A DNA stretch of 64,000 nt. It comes from Nymphaea colorata (taxonomy: Eukaryota; Streptophyta; Magnoliopsida; Nymphaeales; Nymphaeaceae). The DNA is taken from assembly GCF_008831285.2 (NCBI RefSeq), contig NC_045150.1, forward strand, positions 15,557,362 through 15,621,361, in the 5' to 3' direction. Positions 10,550 to 22,823 of the stretch are shown here, one piece after another. The first letter of the stretch is position 1. The number at the start of each line of letters is the position of its first letter. The position numbers and the translations under genes were made by a program. Under the pieces are notes generated by a model. That model did no database searches, was not told the origin of the DNA, and saw nothing but the letters and a program-made list of their open reading frames with translations.

Positions 10550-12800
10550 TTTAGAGATTAGGACAGAGTACAACTAATTCTAAATAAAACTAAGCAAACC
10601 AATTTTTGTATAGTTTCTGAGTTCGTCAGCTTTCATAGTTACAAATTAGGCACGTAAATTGTGTAAGATGGTTGGCATAGTTAATTGGGCCAATGGTTCA
10701 TGATTAAATGTCCATGGGCTCCGACCCTTTATGCAAGCTGAAGCAGGTGTAAGCTTTGGAAGTGAAGGTACAAAGTCTATCTGAGTGAGTGTGGTTTCCT
10801 CGCGGTGTAAAAGCAAAAAAGTTACAAGCGTTTTAAGGTTCGTTTTTGGGATATGAGGCCTTGATAGGTGTCATCATCAATTCACTGTGGTCGTTATTGA
10901 AGTAGTTTCCGGAATGGCTCTTCTGCCTCTACCGTTACCTTTTCTCCATCTTCAATCAAGCTGATCCATCACCATATTTTGGAATTTCTTCATACATACG
11001 ACAAAGCCCATGAAAAGGAAAGTTTCATCTTGTGGAATATGGTTATCTAAAAATGCGGAAAGCTATTCTCAATTTCTTGATATAGGCTAGGCCAATTTCG
11101 AATCTGCAGGCATCATCAAATTGGCACATCATTGCACATATTTGAACGATGAAACTGTTTCGAAAAAATTGGATACAGAAAAAAATTTAATGTTAGCTGT
11201 TCTTAGCTGTTTCGTTCCATATGTCTCAAACATTTTTCACAATTGCTGACTCCATATATCAATTGTATAAGATCATCATAATAAACATGTCACAAAATTG
11301 GTTGATATAGCCCCCACACCTATTGGAAACCGATGCACCTTGATGCCGAATGCTTATAGCTTTGATTGCTTAAAGGAGGCAGAAGTAGAAGAGCAAATTC
11401 AAAAAGAGAGAGAGAGTTATCAAATATATAAAACATTTCGAACCATTTAAGTAATAAGATCAACGTACACTTTTCCACCATAACGGGAAGGGGTTTCTCC
11501 GGCGTCAATGCTGCTAGGCGGAAGGGAGAGACACAGAGAGAGGGCTACCATCCGTTCATGGAGGATCACAAACCCCCTTCCTGGCTACATCGACCACTGC
11601 TCGCCGTTGGCCGGAAGACAACCCCCTTCCGAGTGACATCAACAGAGTCAAGAAAACTCCATTGCGGCTTACATCAACAGCTATTTGCCGTTGATAGGAA
11701 AAGAACCCCATTTCTGAAGACATAAACGGGCTAAGGGACTAATCGTGGGGGGCGAGGGATGATCCGGCCACCGTAGCTGCAAAAGGAGGAGCATACCGCC
11801 AGCCGCGGGAGGAGACGCAAGGCTACAGAGCCTTCACGCATCCCAAATCATCACTTCTTTTCTTTGAGTGAAAGCCATTTGTCTCAGCTTTCAGAAAATT
11901 GGAGGTCTTAACTACATTGAACTGATCCCACCGAAACTAAACGTTACTAAGATTAATCCAACAACCTCGCCTGTAAGTACCAAGGCAGCGAAAGGGAGAC
12001 CAAATCATCAGAAAAAAGAAACCCCCATGAATTCCGGTAGGACGATTGCCCTGGAAAAAGAATAAGAGAAATGCAGATAGATGAATGGCGGTTTAAACAA
12101 ATGAATTGAAAACTATAACTAAAAGCTCTACCAAAAGGCGAAAAAGCCCCATATCGAGTGCCCGGTGTGCCTCCTAAAAATAATTATAGCAAATGGATGG
12201 GTCAGTTTTAATATTTTTATCGAGGGGGTTTGCTCCCCCAAAGAATTGATGTGCAACTACTGAAAGCTGTTCTTTTTTGCTTCCTAGCACTCACAGTTTA
12301 TTTACCTATGGACAAAGAAAAAAATTTTTGAGGTGGGGATAGGGCCCGTGCGGGCCTTCCTTGGCTCCAACCCTGGATCTATACTTCTCTGGGAAATCAT
12401 GCATGCACTTGCTTTCAGTGTCCCTCCTTTTGAAGCACAAGCAGTTGATTCTATAGGAGCTGAAAATGAAAACTAGCTGCCTACATAGCCCTGCTCTACT
12501 AACCTCCTCAAGAATAGTGTAGAAATTACTGGTTATAATATGAGACTACTTCCAATTATACACATATATGTATATGTACGAGATATGTAGGTCTGTTTTT
12601 CAATAATTAATGAACACTTGCTTCTTTCGAGAAGTATTTCAGTCTTTTGAGAAGCAAACAAGATATTGGCTCATTTAGGACTCTTGTTTTGCAAAATTTT
12701 CTTACATGGTAATGCTTAATGCTGGACTATTCCTAAGTGCATGGAAAAACTGGCTGTGAGAGCTGCAAGCTCCTGACTCAATTAGCTACAACTGAACAAT
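10550..12800. other. Intergenic, no gene recognised
   Basis: The stretch 11500-11830 is more GC-rich and contains repeated CCCCCTTCC and ACATCGAC/ACATCAAC motifs, perhaps from an unidentified element. The frame 11868-12065 has no recognisable domain. I see nothing else that I can support. Confidence 0.5.
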
Positions 12801-12811
12801 CTGATCTTCTT

Positions 12812-12983
12812 TTATGCCGGCTCTGGCACTTGATCCGCACCAGCACTTGCTGGGTTCGAGCGCAAATTAGTTGCTTCTCCAGCAGACCTGTGTGCCTGAA
12901 GCTGGACAAGTTCCTTCTCCTCTTTTCCTTTGCCCCACAGCATAGTGTACAGCCCTAAAATGATCAATCCAGCATCAAGCACA
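12812..12983 (-). pseudogene. WAT1-related transporter, C-terminal exon
   Basis: After an AG acceptor (TTTCAG at about 12984) the minus strand reads VLDAGLIILGLYTMLWGKGK, then a hydrophilic tail EEKELVQLQAHRSAGEATNL and a TAA stop at 12812-12814. The GLYTMLWGKGKE motif marks the end of the tenth helix of WAT1-related (EamA) transporters, followed by the usual variable cytoplasmic tail. The exon is open and has a proper acceptor, so it looks less decayed than the exon-1 pieces. I could not find the middle exons at higher coordinates, and the exon-1 copies lie on the wrong side (8.7-10.5 kb). It is therefore either the last exon of a gene with very long introns or an orphan exon. Confidence 0.8.
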
Positions 12984-13189
12984 CTGAAACCACAAGGTGT
13001 TCCTGCTTACTGTATCAAATTTCCATTTATTGGAACCATATATTATATATAACTGGAACCAAATAATAATATATAACCATACATTATATATACATCTTCA
13101 TATATCACCATGTCTTCATATATCACCATCCCATGCAGATTACTGATCGAACAAATGATCAAAGAAATCAAACTCTCATAACAATATGG

Positions 13190-13449
13190 TTGCAGTGAGG
13201 GGCAGGGGCGGGGCCGAATTAAAGTTTTTAAATTTTGAAACAGGCTTAAATATCATTTTTTTTAATATTTATATAAAAAATCTTCTAAACTTTACACGTA
13301 AATTTAAATTAAAAAAAAATCAGTTGGGGCCAAGGTGGCCTCCCTGGCTCCGTGGTTGTATACTTGTATTATATATGCTGTAAATTAAAAACATAAATAC
13401 GTGGTTGTATACTTGTATTATATATGCTGTAACTTAAAAACATAAATAG
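13190..13449. repeat. Dispersed-repeat end and two-copy tandem duplication
   Basis: GGGGCAGGGGCGGGGCC at about 13199 and GGCCTCCCTGGCTCC at about 13337 resemble a dispersed plant repeat; related GGGCATGGCCCCTACCAGCC blocks occur at 32030, 46298 and 55278. At 13352-13449 a unit of about 50 bp (landmark GTGGTTGTATACTTGTATTA) is present twice in tandem. Confidence 0.55.
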
Positions 13450-15020
13450 TTTATACTAAAGTTGGAATTTCAGAATGTCTGTTATAGGGAAGCCCGTAGG
13501 AATGGAGAATAATTAAAGAGGGCATTTGATATCATTTTTTTAAAATCATCCTTTCTATTTATGTAGTCCAAATGGGTTTCCAAAAAGTCACAGGAGGTTA
13601 TTTTTTTATTTTAGAATTGAACAAAGAATGCATAAAGGTGACCACATATTTAAAGTAAAGAAAACATGCCTGGTAGGTTAAATTGGGATTCAGATACCGG
13701 CAGTTAATTAGGAGTAACATACATTGGGAACTAGGATGTGGGATAGAACTGGCTTGATACATTAAGCCATGGGAATACGTTTTAAATATTTTTTAAATTA
13801 TAAAAGAAAATTTGAATATAAATTGTATGTGAAATAATAAAATGCATATTATTAAATTAAAAAATATTTATATACATTTTGTTATTATATATTTTGTATA
13901 AAATCAGACCTCAGGCGGAGCCGGGTCAAGCTCGATTTCGATCGGCCGGCCTTATACCATGATACCAATTTTTAATTATAAAGAACAAAACAATTCCTAC
14001 TACCAAATGCCCAAAATGGGGGTCCGCGGTTTATGATTGACCAGATCAACTAGCAATAGATGTAGCCCAAAACAGTAGAGACTAAGTTCAGCCTCATCAC
14101 TGCCCAAGCCAATGTTTCTATTTTGACAGAAGACCTCATGCAGTGGAAAAGAGGATTGCCCTTCTAATTCACTATCAATGCCTAACTAATCTAAAGATGA
14201 TTCACTCCAAAAACTAATTACAAGGTCATCTCCCTCATGTTTGGATCTCGCCGCTGGTTCAAAAACTGACTTAGGTGTGAGTTGGGGTGTCGGTTGGAAA
14301 TAGGTATAGAGGCAAGAATTTCTGCATATAAGATCTGGTTGAATAGTGATGGTGCATCTCAAAAAAGTTGGGGCATTGGTGGAGATAAATGTTCAACTAA
14401 AGAGCATTAAGACCCAGTTGTTAATTACCGAGTGACGGGCCAAGAGAAGAAGGCTGGACTGAGTCGAGCCTCGTTCTTACTTCAGGACCAACAGGTCTGT
14501 GTGAGCAGTTGCCCACAGAGGCCAAATTGTGGCGTCACACCTAAAATGTCCAAAAGACAATTTTTGTAGAGCACCATTAAACACCTGCTCTAGTGCACAT
14601 TGCATGGCCAATATAGCACCATTGCACATCTAGTGTAATTTCTGGAGAGAAAAAATAGAGGATGAGGTATACGATTTGAAGATGGAAGACATGAACTTAT
14701 CGATGTAGGAGCCAAAAGCAGAAAATTTTATGTTCTTTTAGAAAGATGCAAGAGAATGCAACCCACAAGTAAGCAGAATGTGAAATTCATGAAAAGCAAC
14801 TCAGTCATAATCAGGATTCTTCATCCAAAAGGGCATGATGAAATGTAGAAGAGATTGCAGATAAACCAAATGCTCTCTTGGGGAACAATGAACAACAGCA
14901 TGTGACAACACTTCAGTCGTGTTAATGCATAACAAACAGTTTTCTTTTTCCATCCTTTTTTTTTTTTATCATACAATACCAAACAGAAATATCACAACAG
15001 TTCCCTTTGAGAAGTCTTCA
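13450..15020. other. Intergenic, no gene recognised
   Basis: Very AT-rich at 13760-13900, then unremarkable sequence. No exon, RNA gene or element end that I can support. Confidence 0.5.
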
Positions 15021-15333
15021 CAGAAAGGTGCCCTTGGCAGAATGCTTAATGAGCTTGGTGTTGGGCCTCTTTATGTTTGACAGAAAAAGGAAATGATCAT
15101 GTTCAGTACCACCATGTTGGAGCTGGAGCATTTACCTTCTTAATGAGCTTGCACATGCTTAATGAGCTTGCACATGCTTAATGAGCTTGGTGTTGGGCCT
15201 CTTTAGGTTTGACAGAAAAAGGCCAACACAAGCACATTAAGCAAATGTGTGCACCAGCAAATAAAATTTCCTAATGATCATGTTCAGTACCACCATGTTG
15301 GAGCTGGAGTGTTTACCTTCTTAATGAGCTAGC
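15021..15333. repeat. Imperfect tandem repeat, two long copies
   Basis: The segments around 15021-15150 and 15175-15333 share GGTGTTGGGCCTCTTTA and ATGATCATGTTCAGTACCAC. Between them the short unit GCTTAATGAGCTTGCACAT is repeated. No coding content seen. Confidence 0.75.
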
Positions 15334-17450
15334 TTAAAAAAACCGAGCTCAATCTGACTATTTAATTGGATTCCCAAAGGTTCGACATATGGTATCTCTA
15401 ATTTGAAAAGGCACAAACTTCAAAGAGGGTCCCTTTAATTTCAGGACAGATCAGTGAATCAACGGGGCGTTCAGCAATTAAAAGATAGATAGATAGACGT
15501 GACTTCAACCAAGAGTAAAATGAGACCATAATCTGATCTCGAACTAATTGATACCAACCACCATTAATCCATGACCAACCAGCCCAAAATCACTAATGAT
15601 CTCCATAGTAAGATGGGCCTTTCAGCCAGGCAATAACCAAAACCGGAACTGCGCCAACCATTTCCAGGCAATCAAAGACAGCCTTGCAAAGCTTACCTTA
15701 GCTAAACTTTAGTCCGGGTTGCCATATTCTATAGGATGCTAAGCAAATCAGTCGGCCTCTGTATGGCACTCCCATGCAGAAACAGTGTCATTTGTCCTGG
15801 CAGAGGGATTTTTATTTCATGTTTTCCAGTGGACCAAGAACTTTAAATCAGAAGGTCAGGACTCCATAATGACCAAACTGTTGCAAGCAATTGATGGCCA
15901 AGCTTTTGAAATCTGTACAATTAAGTCTGCCGGATTCAAGGATTTCCCATGTGACCTGCTCAAGTGAATGTTCCACAACTGATTTCTATTATTTTGAGGG
16001 AATACCATCTCTTTAGTATCTCTGTAGTTTATGGTCCACCTTTATGAAGCTCAAAACAAATCTTACTAGACCTAAGTCTTAAGGTGATCACAACAAAAGG
16101 CAACTGCCCTAGGGAAATATGTGGGTGCCATTTCAACAGAGGAAAATGGCATTTAGCTTTTGACAACCAATTCAGATGTTGGACATGAGACGTTCACGTA
16201 GAAGGCAGTCGAGAGTGCAATGCATCTTCAAGTTATTAGATTTGAATAATATTGCTTGTAAAAACATAGGTAAAACAGCACCGAAACACATCATTTAAGT
16301 GCATGGAAATGAATAAACAAAATAATCACCTTGATGGAGCTGTAAGTGGTAAGCAATACCACCAACAGGAATAAATTGACCACCTCACCTAAATATTCAG
16401 ATTCCTTCCATTTCCCAAGCAATTTCAATGGTACCTCCTGCGAAAAGCTGAACAATAAGTGGAAATGATAACAGAGAATACTCACCACTTGAAAGACCTG
16501 CGCACCCATATGTTGAAAAGATGGGATTTTTGGTCGAAAGGGAAGAGAGAGAGAGAGAGATGAACATGGCAAGTAACGAGAAGAAGCATATATGCACATC
16601 AAAAAATAATAATTAAGAGGAGAAACCTTTCCAACAAGAAAAAAACAATTGAGTATGACAAGAGAACTCACCTGAAGAGGGAACCAATACTATGGAGAAA
16701 GAGAGAGAGAGACCCAAAATTGAGGAGTTTTTTGGCTGTTAACCCTCTAATTGAACCAAGTAGACCCTTCACAAACAAAAAATGGAGGAATCACCGAAGA
16801 AAATGTTCCTTTTCCCAACAAATCCCATTCCACAAACATTGTGATATATTCTAAAGTTTCCACAAAGGTCTGGCACTCTCTCTCCATTCACCACTCAAAT
16901 CTTGGCTCCTCTATTTCACAACTGGAAATCTATAAAAGGAACAATGTCAATCTTCATCATAAACTACACAAATATGTCCACAAAGAGCATGACAAACAAA
17001 CAGGTGAAACCATAAAATATATGTAGATTGTAAGAGGACCAGCCATACTTTGCAAACATTAATAGGTAATTTTTCAAACTTTTTTAATCATGCAAAACAA
17101 GTACTGTGAAAGGAGCAATCAATCCTTTTGTAAACTAAGATAGTTCACAAGACCAAGTGTCCAAGGAAATCGCTCGACAATTGCCAACTATTCTTTCTTA
17201 ATCTTTCTAAAGTTACAAGATGCAAATTTCTATGCTCACCTTGATATGTTAAAGCTAGAATTCTCTTCGTCACCAGTTCAGAAGTCACCAATTTAACTTG
17301 AATTCAACATTCTCACATAAAGAGATGCATTCAGAAAGTCCAAATTTGCAATTTGGCATAAATGCATAGACTAGTAGTTCCATGTGCACAATAGATGTGA
17401 CGATGACTTTGTAGAACTCCTATTGTTCAAAAGGGGGGCAAATCTCGAAA
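15334..17450. other. Intergenic or intronic, no gene recognised
   Basis: Two GA-rich microsatellites sit near 16545-16560 and 16697-16710. The open frame 15785-15967 has no recognisable family and no splice support, so I leave it uncalled. Confidence 0.45.
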
Positions 17451-17451
17451 A

Positions 17452-17700
17452 GGAAACTTTTCACTGTGAGATAAACAATCAAATGATTATAAAAAATGAA
17501 GCCCACAAAGAAGCATATCAAAAAACACAAAAAAAGCACGTAGGCCTGGTTACATGGGACATGGCATGGCAAGCAAACTTTTCACTGTGAGATAAACAAT
17601 CAAATGATTATAAAAAAATGAAGCCCACAAAGAAGCATATGAAAAAGCACAAAAAAAAGCACGTAGGCCTGGTTACATGGGACATGGCATGGCAAGCACA
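17452..17700. repeat. Near-identical tandem duplication, unit about 124 bp
   Basis: The unit beginning AACTTTTCACTGTGAGATAA and ending GACATGGCATGGCAAGCA occurs twice back to back with only a few differences. Such high identity suggests a recent duplication. It lies just 3' of the NDUFAF7-like exons (minus strand). Confidence 0.9.
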
Positions 17701-17764
17701 AAAACTTGACATCACAAAACATACCAATCAAGCTTCTGTTGTCTTAGGCCTTCTTCAAAACAAA

Positions 17765-18044
17765 CAACAAGTTTTAAAACAAACTGAGACGTCATTCTAT
17801 GCAGAAAGTGCTTCTTATGGAGTAATGCCAATACATGCAGGGTGGACCTGCTCCAAAGCAGCATGTGAGGATACAATAGCTCCAGACAAGATGCTTACGG
17901 TCCTCTAGCTACCACTTTCAAGTTTCAGGAACCTCCTCATCCACACACTTTAGTGCCCACTATGCTGAACTTTTTGAAGTGCAAAGCTGCATTCAACCAT
18001 GTGTCTATGTAATGGTCTTTTGAATTTATCAAATTTTGATGCGC
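17765..18044 (-). pseudogene. NDUFAF7-like methyltransferase, second recognisable exon
   Basis: After an AG acceptor at 18045 the minus strand reads GASKFDKFKRPLHRHMVECS and FALQKVQH. After frame changes it gives LKCVDEEVPET and RTVSILSGAIVSSHAALEQV. These align with consecutive parts of plant NDUFAF7 homologues (DUF185/MidA family; a mitochondrial SAM-dependent protein arginine methyltransferase needed for complex I assembly): GASKFxxFxxxLHxHxVECSxALQKLQH and (S/T)LAGTPVSWHAxLEQVP. In-frame stops (after QHSGH and after VPET) and shifts show decay. The conserved HEFYDALP segment that should follow is not intact. No later exons found. Confidence 0.78.
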
Positions 18045-18178
18045 CTTGCAGTAAAAATACATACTTTAAGCCTGCAAATTTGAAATACCAATGACAACCA
18101 CAGCTACATGATAATCATTGATTGAAGTGTACATGAAATCTAAACCAAATAGAAGAAAATTACGGCATGATATGGTAC

Positions 18179-18287
18179 ATGGAGAATATCAGTCATGAGA
18201 GTTCCACGTTCAGGGCCAAGTTCAATAAGGTTCACTTTCTCTGATTGCCATCTGTTCCCAAAGGCATACACTCCATACGCCAATCAT
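18179..18287 (-). pseudogene. NDUFAF7-like methyltransferase, SAM-binding exon
   Basis: The minus strand encodes MIGVWSVCLWEQM, then, after a shift of about two bases, SEKVNLIELGPERGTLMTDI. Plant NDUFAF7 homologues have GVWxxCLWEQMGxPExVNLxELGPGRGTLMADLLRG here. ELGPGRGTLM is the SAM-binding loop of the family, and its second glycine is Glu in this copy. The next exon (18044) follows at a plausible distance with a matching reading frame, though the donor looks damaged. The frameshift, the lost Gly and the stops downstream argue for a pseudogene. Upstream N-terminal exons were not found. Confidence 0.82.
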
Positions 18288-18294
18288 ATACATC

Positions 18295-20300
18295 AGGAGT
18301 ACCACTAATAAGTTCTAACTTCTAACATGCCAAAACCAGGGCCCAATCGATCAAGTCTCTTAGTAGGAAAATATCACATATACAATTTCTACCATCTGCA
18401 ATCACTATATCACATTCCATGTCTTAATTACAAAAAATGGGAAAAAAAAAATTGGAGGCAGCACTATCACTAATGATTCTCATTTCACCCAGAACAACCA
18501 AGACAAAACCTGGGTGTCGAAGTGATGTTTGGAAGATTTGACATCAAGGGCACGCATTGGTAGGTATAAGCGCTTCACCCGTGGCTGCACCCAGTATCTT
18601 CTCCATAAATACTGCACCCAGCATGTCATGAACTACTCATGAATATACACATATGAGAGAGAGAGAGAGAGATGTTGCTCTCATTACTCTTGCAGGAAAC
18701 CCAGTGCAGCCCTGATATTGAATGAGGAATGGAGCTTTCTCCTGCCCTCACTTTGTGTGTCCCTCTGCAACCTGTAACAAAAAAGACAGAGAAGGGCAGT
18801 TCACTATACTGCTGGTGCCTGGTGCAGCTTCTTGATCGAAGGTACCTCTCTATTTACGGCTGTGTTTGCCCAAGCAGTTCAAGTGAAATCCTCTCATGTC
18901 CATGCCAAGCACACACTTTTGGAAACACATTTGATGGGGTCTATGCATATTAAGGTGGCCGCATCTCGCACCTTTCCCTGTGACCACCCTTCCCTTATCA
19001 TCACGCTAGGGAGCATTTCATCTATAAAACCATCATGGTGTTGCTAAAATACCATTAACTATCGCTACATTTGCTAATACTCCTGTGGTAATTCTTTTGA
19101 GTGAAAGGGTGGGAAAGTCAAGTCGTCATGAAAGGGGCCTCTCTCTCCTAAGATGCAAGATCCAAAGCCACTCATTTTCTTTTAAATAAATGAATATGGG
19201 CAAAGAAACTCCAACCCACATCCAACTAAAAACCCACCCCCTTTTTCGTCAATGAAGTTTGAAACCTAAGAACGTCACACATTACTACAATACAGTGACA
19301 CACAGGAACACCACTAGCATTACATTTACAAGTCAGACAAAACTTGAGGAATAATTTAAAAAGAAAAAAAAAAGACTAATTGGCAGTTCTTTCATCTTTG
19401 CTTCCCTAACCTTTTTCTTAACTATCATTAAACCAAAAGAATGAAATACACAATAAAATAACAAAAGAATGAAAATAAACATATTACCGACACACACACA
19501 CACACACCTGTGCAACCATAACTCATGGTTGACATGCTGACCACTTAGATGTGATGCTGCTGTCATAGATATTCAATCAAGCAACCTACAAACTTAAGCA
19601 ATGTAGATATGTAGTTCAAAGACTACATCAAGAATGTGACGCAACCAGTAGACCCAAAAACTTGATCAAGTTTTGTTTATCAAAAGAATTGAGCAAAGGC
19701 AGAAAAAATAAAAAACCAAGCAACTATGTGAACAAAGCTTCAAAACAACCCATGCCACAATGAAAGTGAAAATTAACATGACAAGCACTATGCTGGAAAA
19801 CCACTAAAGCAGAAAATAAAATAAAACTATTGAACTACTATAAATCAATCCAACACTTGCCCACTCAGCAAAACTAAAATAATCTAACTAAGAAAGAATA
19901 TGATCCTACTGAAAATAAATGAAACCAATAACCTTGACCTATACTGGAATGTACAATACCTAAGGCATCTAGTCAACTAACATGACACAAGAAGAAACTG
20001 AGTACTAAGCTTCTAAAGACATGAAGGACCCTGCTAAAGCAAAGGCACGGCTGGATAGTTGATGGCGATTAAGAATGCCTCCACCCTTGGCTGCTCATTT
20101 TTGATATTAAAAAAAGCATACGCTAGCCAAGCGAAAGAAGGGTGAAGAAAGGAGGGGGTAGAGGAGAAAAAGATCGATCAGTGGAGATGGGTTAGGCAAG
20201 AGTATGGGGCTTTCCGCCCCCCTCTTACCTTGGATAATAAATGAAGCCATGGACAAAACTCATAACACTTTGACAAAAATGTTATAATTCAAAAATCGAC
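18295..20300. other. Intergenic, no gene recognised
   Basis: Microsatellites: (GA)n near 18655-18671 and (CA)n near 19491-19506. The overlapping frames at 18729-19047 lack any family signature. Confidence 0.5.
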
Positions 20301-20319
20301 CAGTTCTTTTGAAAAGAGA

Positions 20320-21130
20320 TAGGAGGTTTTTATGACAGTCTCAACCCTAAGTCTAGGTTATACTGTTGAAAACCAGGTTGAAGACGCTCAATTAAGAGGG
20401 AATAAGGGGTCAGGCCTCTCCCAAGATAGAGGAAAAGAAGGACAAATTGTCACATTAAGCATAATTGGCCTGTGTTTGAGGAGTTTCATCCATTCCAAGA
20501 ACGGCCTAGTGTTTTGGTAGTGAAATGACAAACACCTTTGAAGACCTAGGGGATTGGTTAGTTCCTCGTATGCCTAGGAGGCCTCGAAACATAACAAGAG
20601 ATGTTAAGTTCTTACTTTGAAATAGTTCAAAATGATCAATTTAACTCATACTTGAGTGCTTGTGTTGTGCAAATAACTTACCCTTCGTTTATCCATAGTA
20701 CCGTAGAAGCACCCGAATTAATTTCACATCCATGCCATCGGATCTCCAGAAGGGATATCATTCAATTTCCAAAATATGAACATAAAAGAATCACCCTCAA
20801 CATCTTAGGTAATCAAAAAGAGGAAAAAATATTGACCCTATAATTGCACATCCACGAAAGATTGTCACATTCAATTCTTGCGAGTTCAGCCTTCATGCTT
20901 TTCATCTCTTGGTAGGCACCTTTTGCTTTTTTTTTTTTTTTGCTTTTTTTTTCTTACATTCGACTTTTTGCCTTTTGATTTTTCTTTCATGCTTTTCTTT
21001 TCAGGCTGACCTTCACCTTTAAGGGACTACCTCACCACCCCAAAGGCTACTACGAAGCTCCACCGCTTTGGTGGATATGTGTAGCTTTATCACGTGCCGC
21101 TTCAACTTACGGGTGTTCGACGAGCAAAAG
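20320..21130. mobile_element. Retroelement-like segment sharing sequence with the 57 kb LTR element
   Basis: A block of about 65 bp at 21005-21068 is the reverse complement of 57107-57180 (shared core CCACCAAAGCGGTGGA). In the 57 kb copy this block lies just inside the 3' LTR of a retrotransposon. The same kind of element, in opposite orientation, may thus lie here. The flanking frames (20332-20520, 20601-20843) are short, and I cannot identify a gag, protease or RT motif in them. Confidence 0.45.
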
Positions 21131-21139
21131 GTTCATAAG

Positions 21140-22500
21140 TCATTATCTTCATGGAATAGACATAAATCACCTATATAGCCCCGAGCCCATCTCTCAACTC
21201 TCATTTTGCTACCTGCCAAGATCTTATAGAGCATTGTGGCTTCTCTCTCGGGATATTTTCCTCCTAAATCCTTGTAGATGCTTAATCACCAAAGTCAATT
21301 GCATTTCCTAGTCTTGACTTCCTCAACTTCATAGGATTTTTCTTTATTGCACATATCCAAGACTTTTCATTTTCCTCTTCCATTGATTGGTAACAAGAAC
21401 TTGAAATTTTCTTCTTTCACTCAGCGAGGTACTAAAGATAAAGCAAAGACATAATATTGTGTAAATTTTAAAAGGCTTTTAAGCAAAATTTAAAACTTTC
21501 TCTTTTACAAAAGTTTTTGACATCAAATGTTATGTCACCAGGAGGAGGGAACTCTACTCACTAAAGAAAGGGTGATTTCAAAAACAAGATGGGTTGGTTT
21601 GTAGAAGAACGAAATTCACCAACTCCCATAAAAGTAGAGCCTCTTACACAAAAAGTATCAAAGGGTGACCAGTTTCCATAACATTAGGTGATCAACTGAG
21701 TGGAAATTTCGGAAATGGTTTGAGTTAAGCTCTTCTCTTTTCTCGAAGGAAGCCCAGGATAAACAAATCAATTGCAGCCGTGACAATGGAAACTATGGGT
21801 TTGGACTCTCCTAGACTCATAATATAAGGCTATCCACCAAAGTTTTGACTGGTTTTGTGTTCTGGTTACACAAGGACTTTGTGAAATGATGATTTTGCAA
21901 AAGGATAACAACACAAGGGACAATTTCTCCTCGAAGTCTCTTCATAAAAACAGAGCCTTGTGGCAGACAAAATTCCCCAAATTCTCATGTTGTAAGGTTT
22001 CCTTGCAGAGGGTTTGATCATTGATTACCAAGAAAAAATGTCTACACCAACAACTCACTCTTCTAGCCAACTAAAAGGCCACTTTTAAGACTGAGTTGGG
22101 TTGGATTGAATGGTTTGAAATGCTTTTAATCAAAGCTCATGTGCAAGATCAAACGGAAGAAATGGCTTCCCAAGATTTCTCTGCCCATGCATATACCTAG
22201 AAAGGTCCTAAGAATATGACTCAAATTATGGTTTTAACATCTAAAAATCAATCAAAAGGTATGATAAACCATAGACTATGCCCCTGGCTAGAAAGCACAA
22301 ACAGAACTTGCTAGGATGCAACCCTGTTAGCATGAACACCAAAAAAAAAATGCATAAATCAAAGCAAAACCACCATGCACGTCCTAAAATGAGAAAGTCT
22401 AAACCTGCTATAGACCACTACTTAATGAATTCCTGCTATATCTTGAAAAATAACGAAGCAAAAACGAATTGATAAAGTGAATGGGTAACCACATCGAGCA
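21140..22500. other. Intergenic or retroelement-derived, no gene recognised
   Basis: No recognisable coding motif. The frame at 22278-22472 is Lys-rich and low complexity. Confidence 0.45.
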
Positions 22501-22530
22501 TGTATATACAGAGAGAAAGAGAGAGATGAC

Positions 22531-22635
22531 CATAATGGCTTGGGCACCAAGAGCCAAGGCATTCAACATGCATGTCCAATGCCTGATTCCTCCATCAAGT
22601 AGAACAAGAACTTTACCAGCGATAGCTTGAACAAC
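22531..22635 (-). pseudogene. Glycolate-oxidase-like (2-hydroxyacid oxidase) exon, FMN phosphate-binding region
   Basis: The minus strand reads VVQAIAGKVLVLLDGGIRHW, then [15 protein letters not shown]. This aligns with [35 protein letters not shown] of plant peroxisomal (S)-2-hydroxyacid oxidases (glycolate oxidase, an FMN enzyme of photorespiration). The acceptor (TATAG) and the GTC after GCCATTATG fit normal exon borders. The reading phase joins exactly to the exon at 22824-22924. In the FMN phosphate-binding motif, DGGxRRGTD has become DGGIRHWTC: the second Arg, the Gly and the Asp are lost. The enzyme is unlikely to be functional. Confidence 0.85.
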
Positions 22636-22823
22636 CTATACTTGAAATAGGAAGACCAACATGGAGGGGAATTATGCATCTCTTAAACTTGCTAACAGCT
22701 TGTCAGGGGAAGGACAAAATGGATAGAAGTTTTCTTGCACTCCGTTTTGAGAAAGAAAAAAGAAAAGCTTGTTTTTGAGAAGAAATAGCAATTTCAGAAT
22801 CATTTGAGGTGAATGGACGTTAC

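Noticed and set aside
15785-15967. 60-codon plus-strand frame with varied, protein-like composition
   Set aside because: No family match that I can recognise, no splice or promoter context and no second copy. A BLASTp hit would be needed to call it.
16385-16520. Possible small minus-strand exons with AG/GT borders (VPLKLLGKWKESEYLGE)
   Set aside because: Splice-like borders occur by chance in intron-rich AT DNA, and I could not link the peptide to NDUFAF7, GOX or WAT1.
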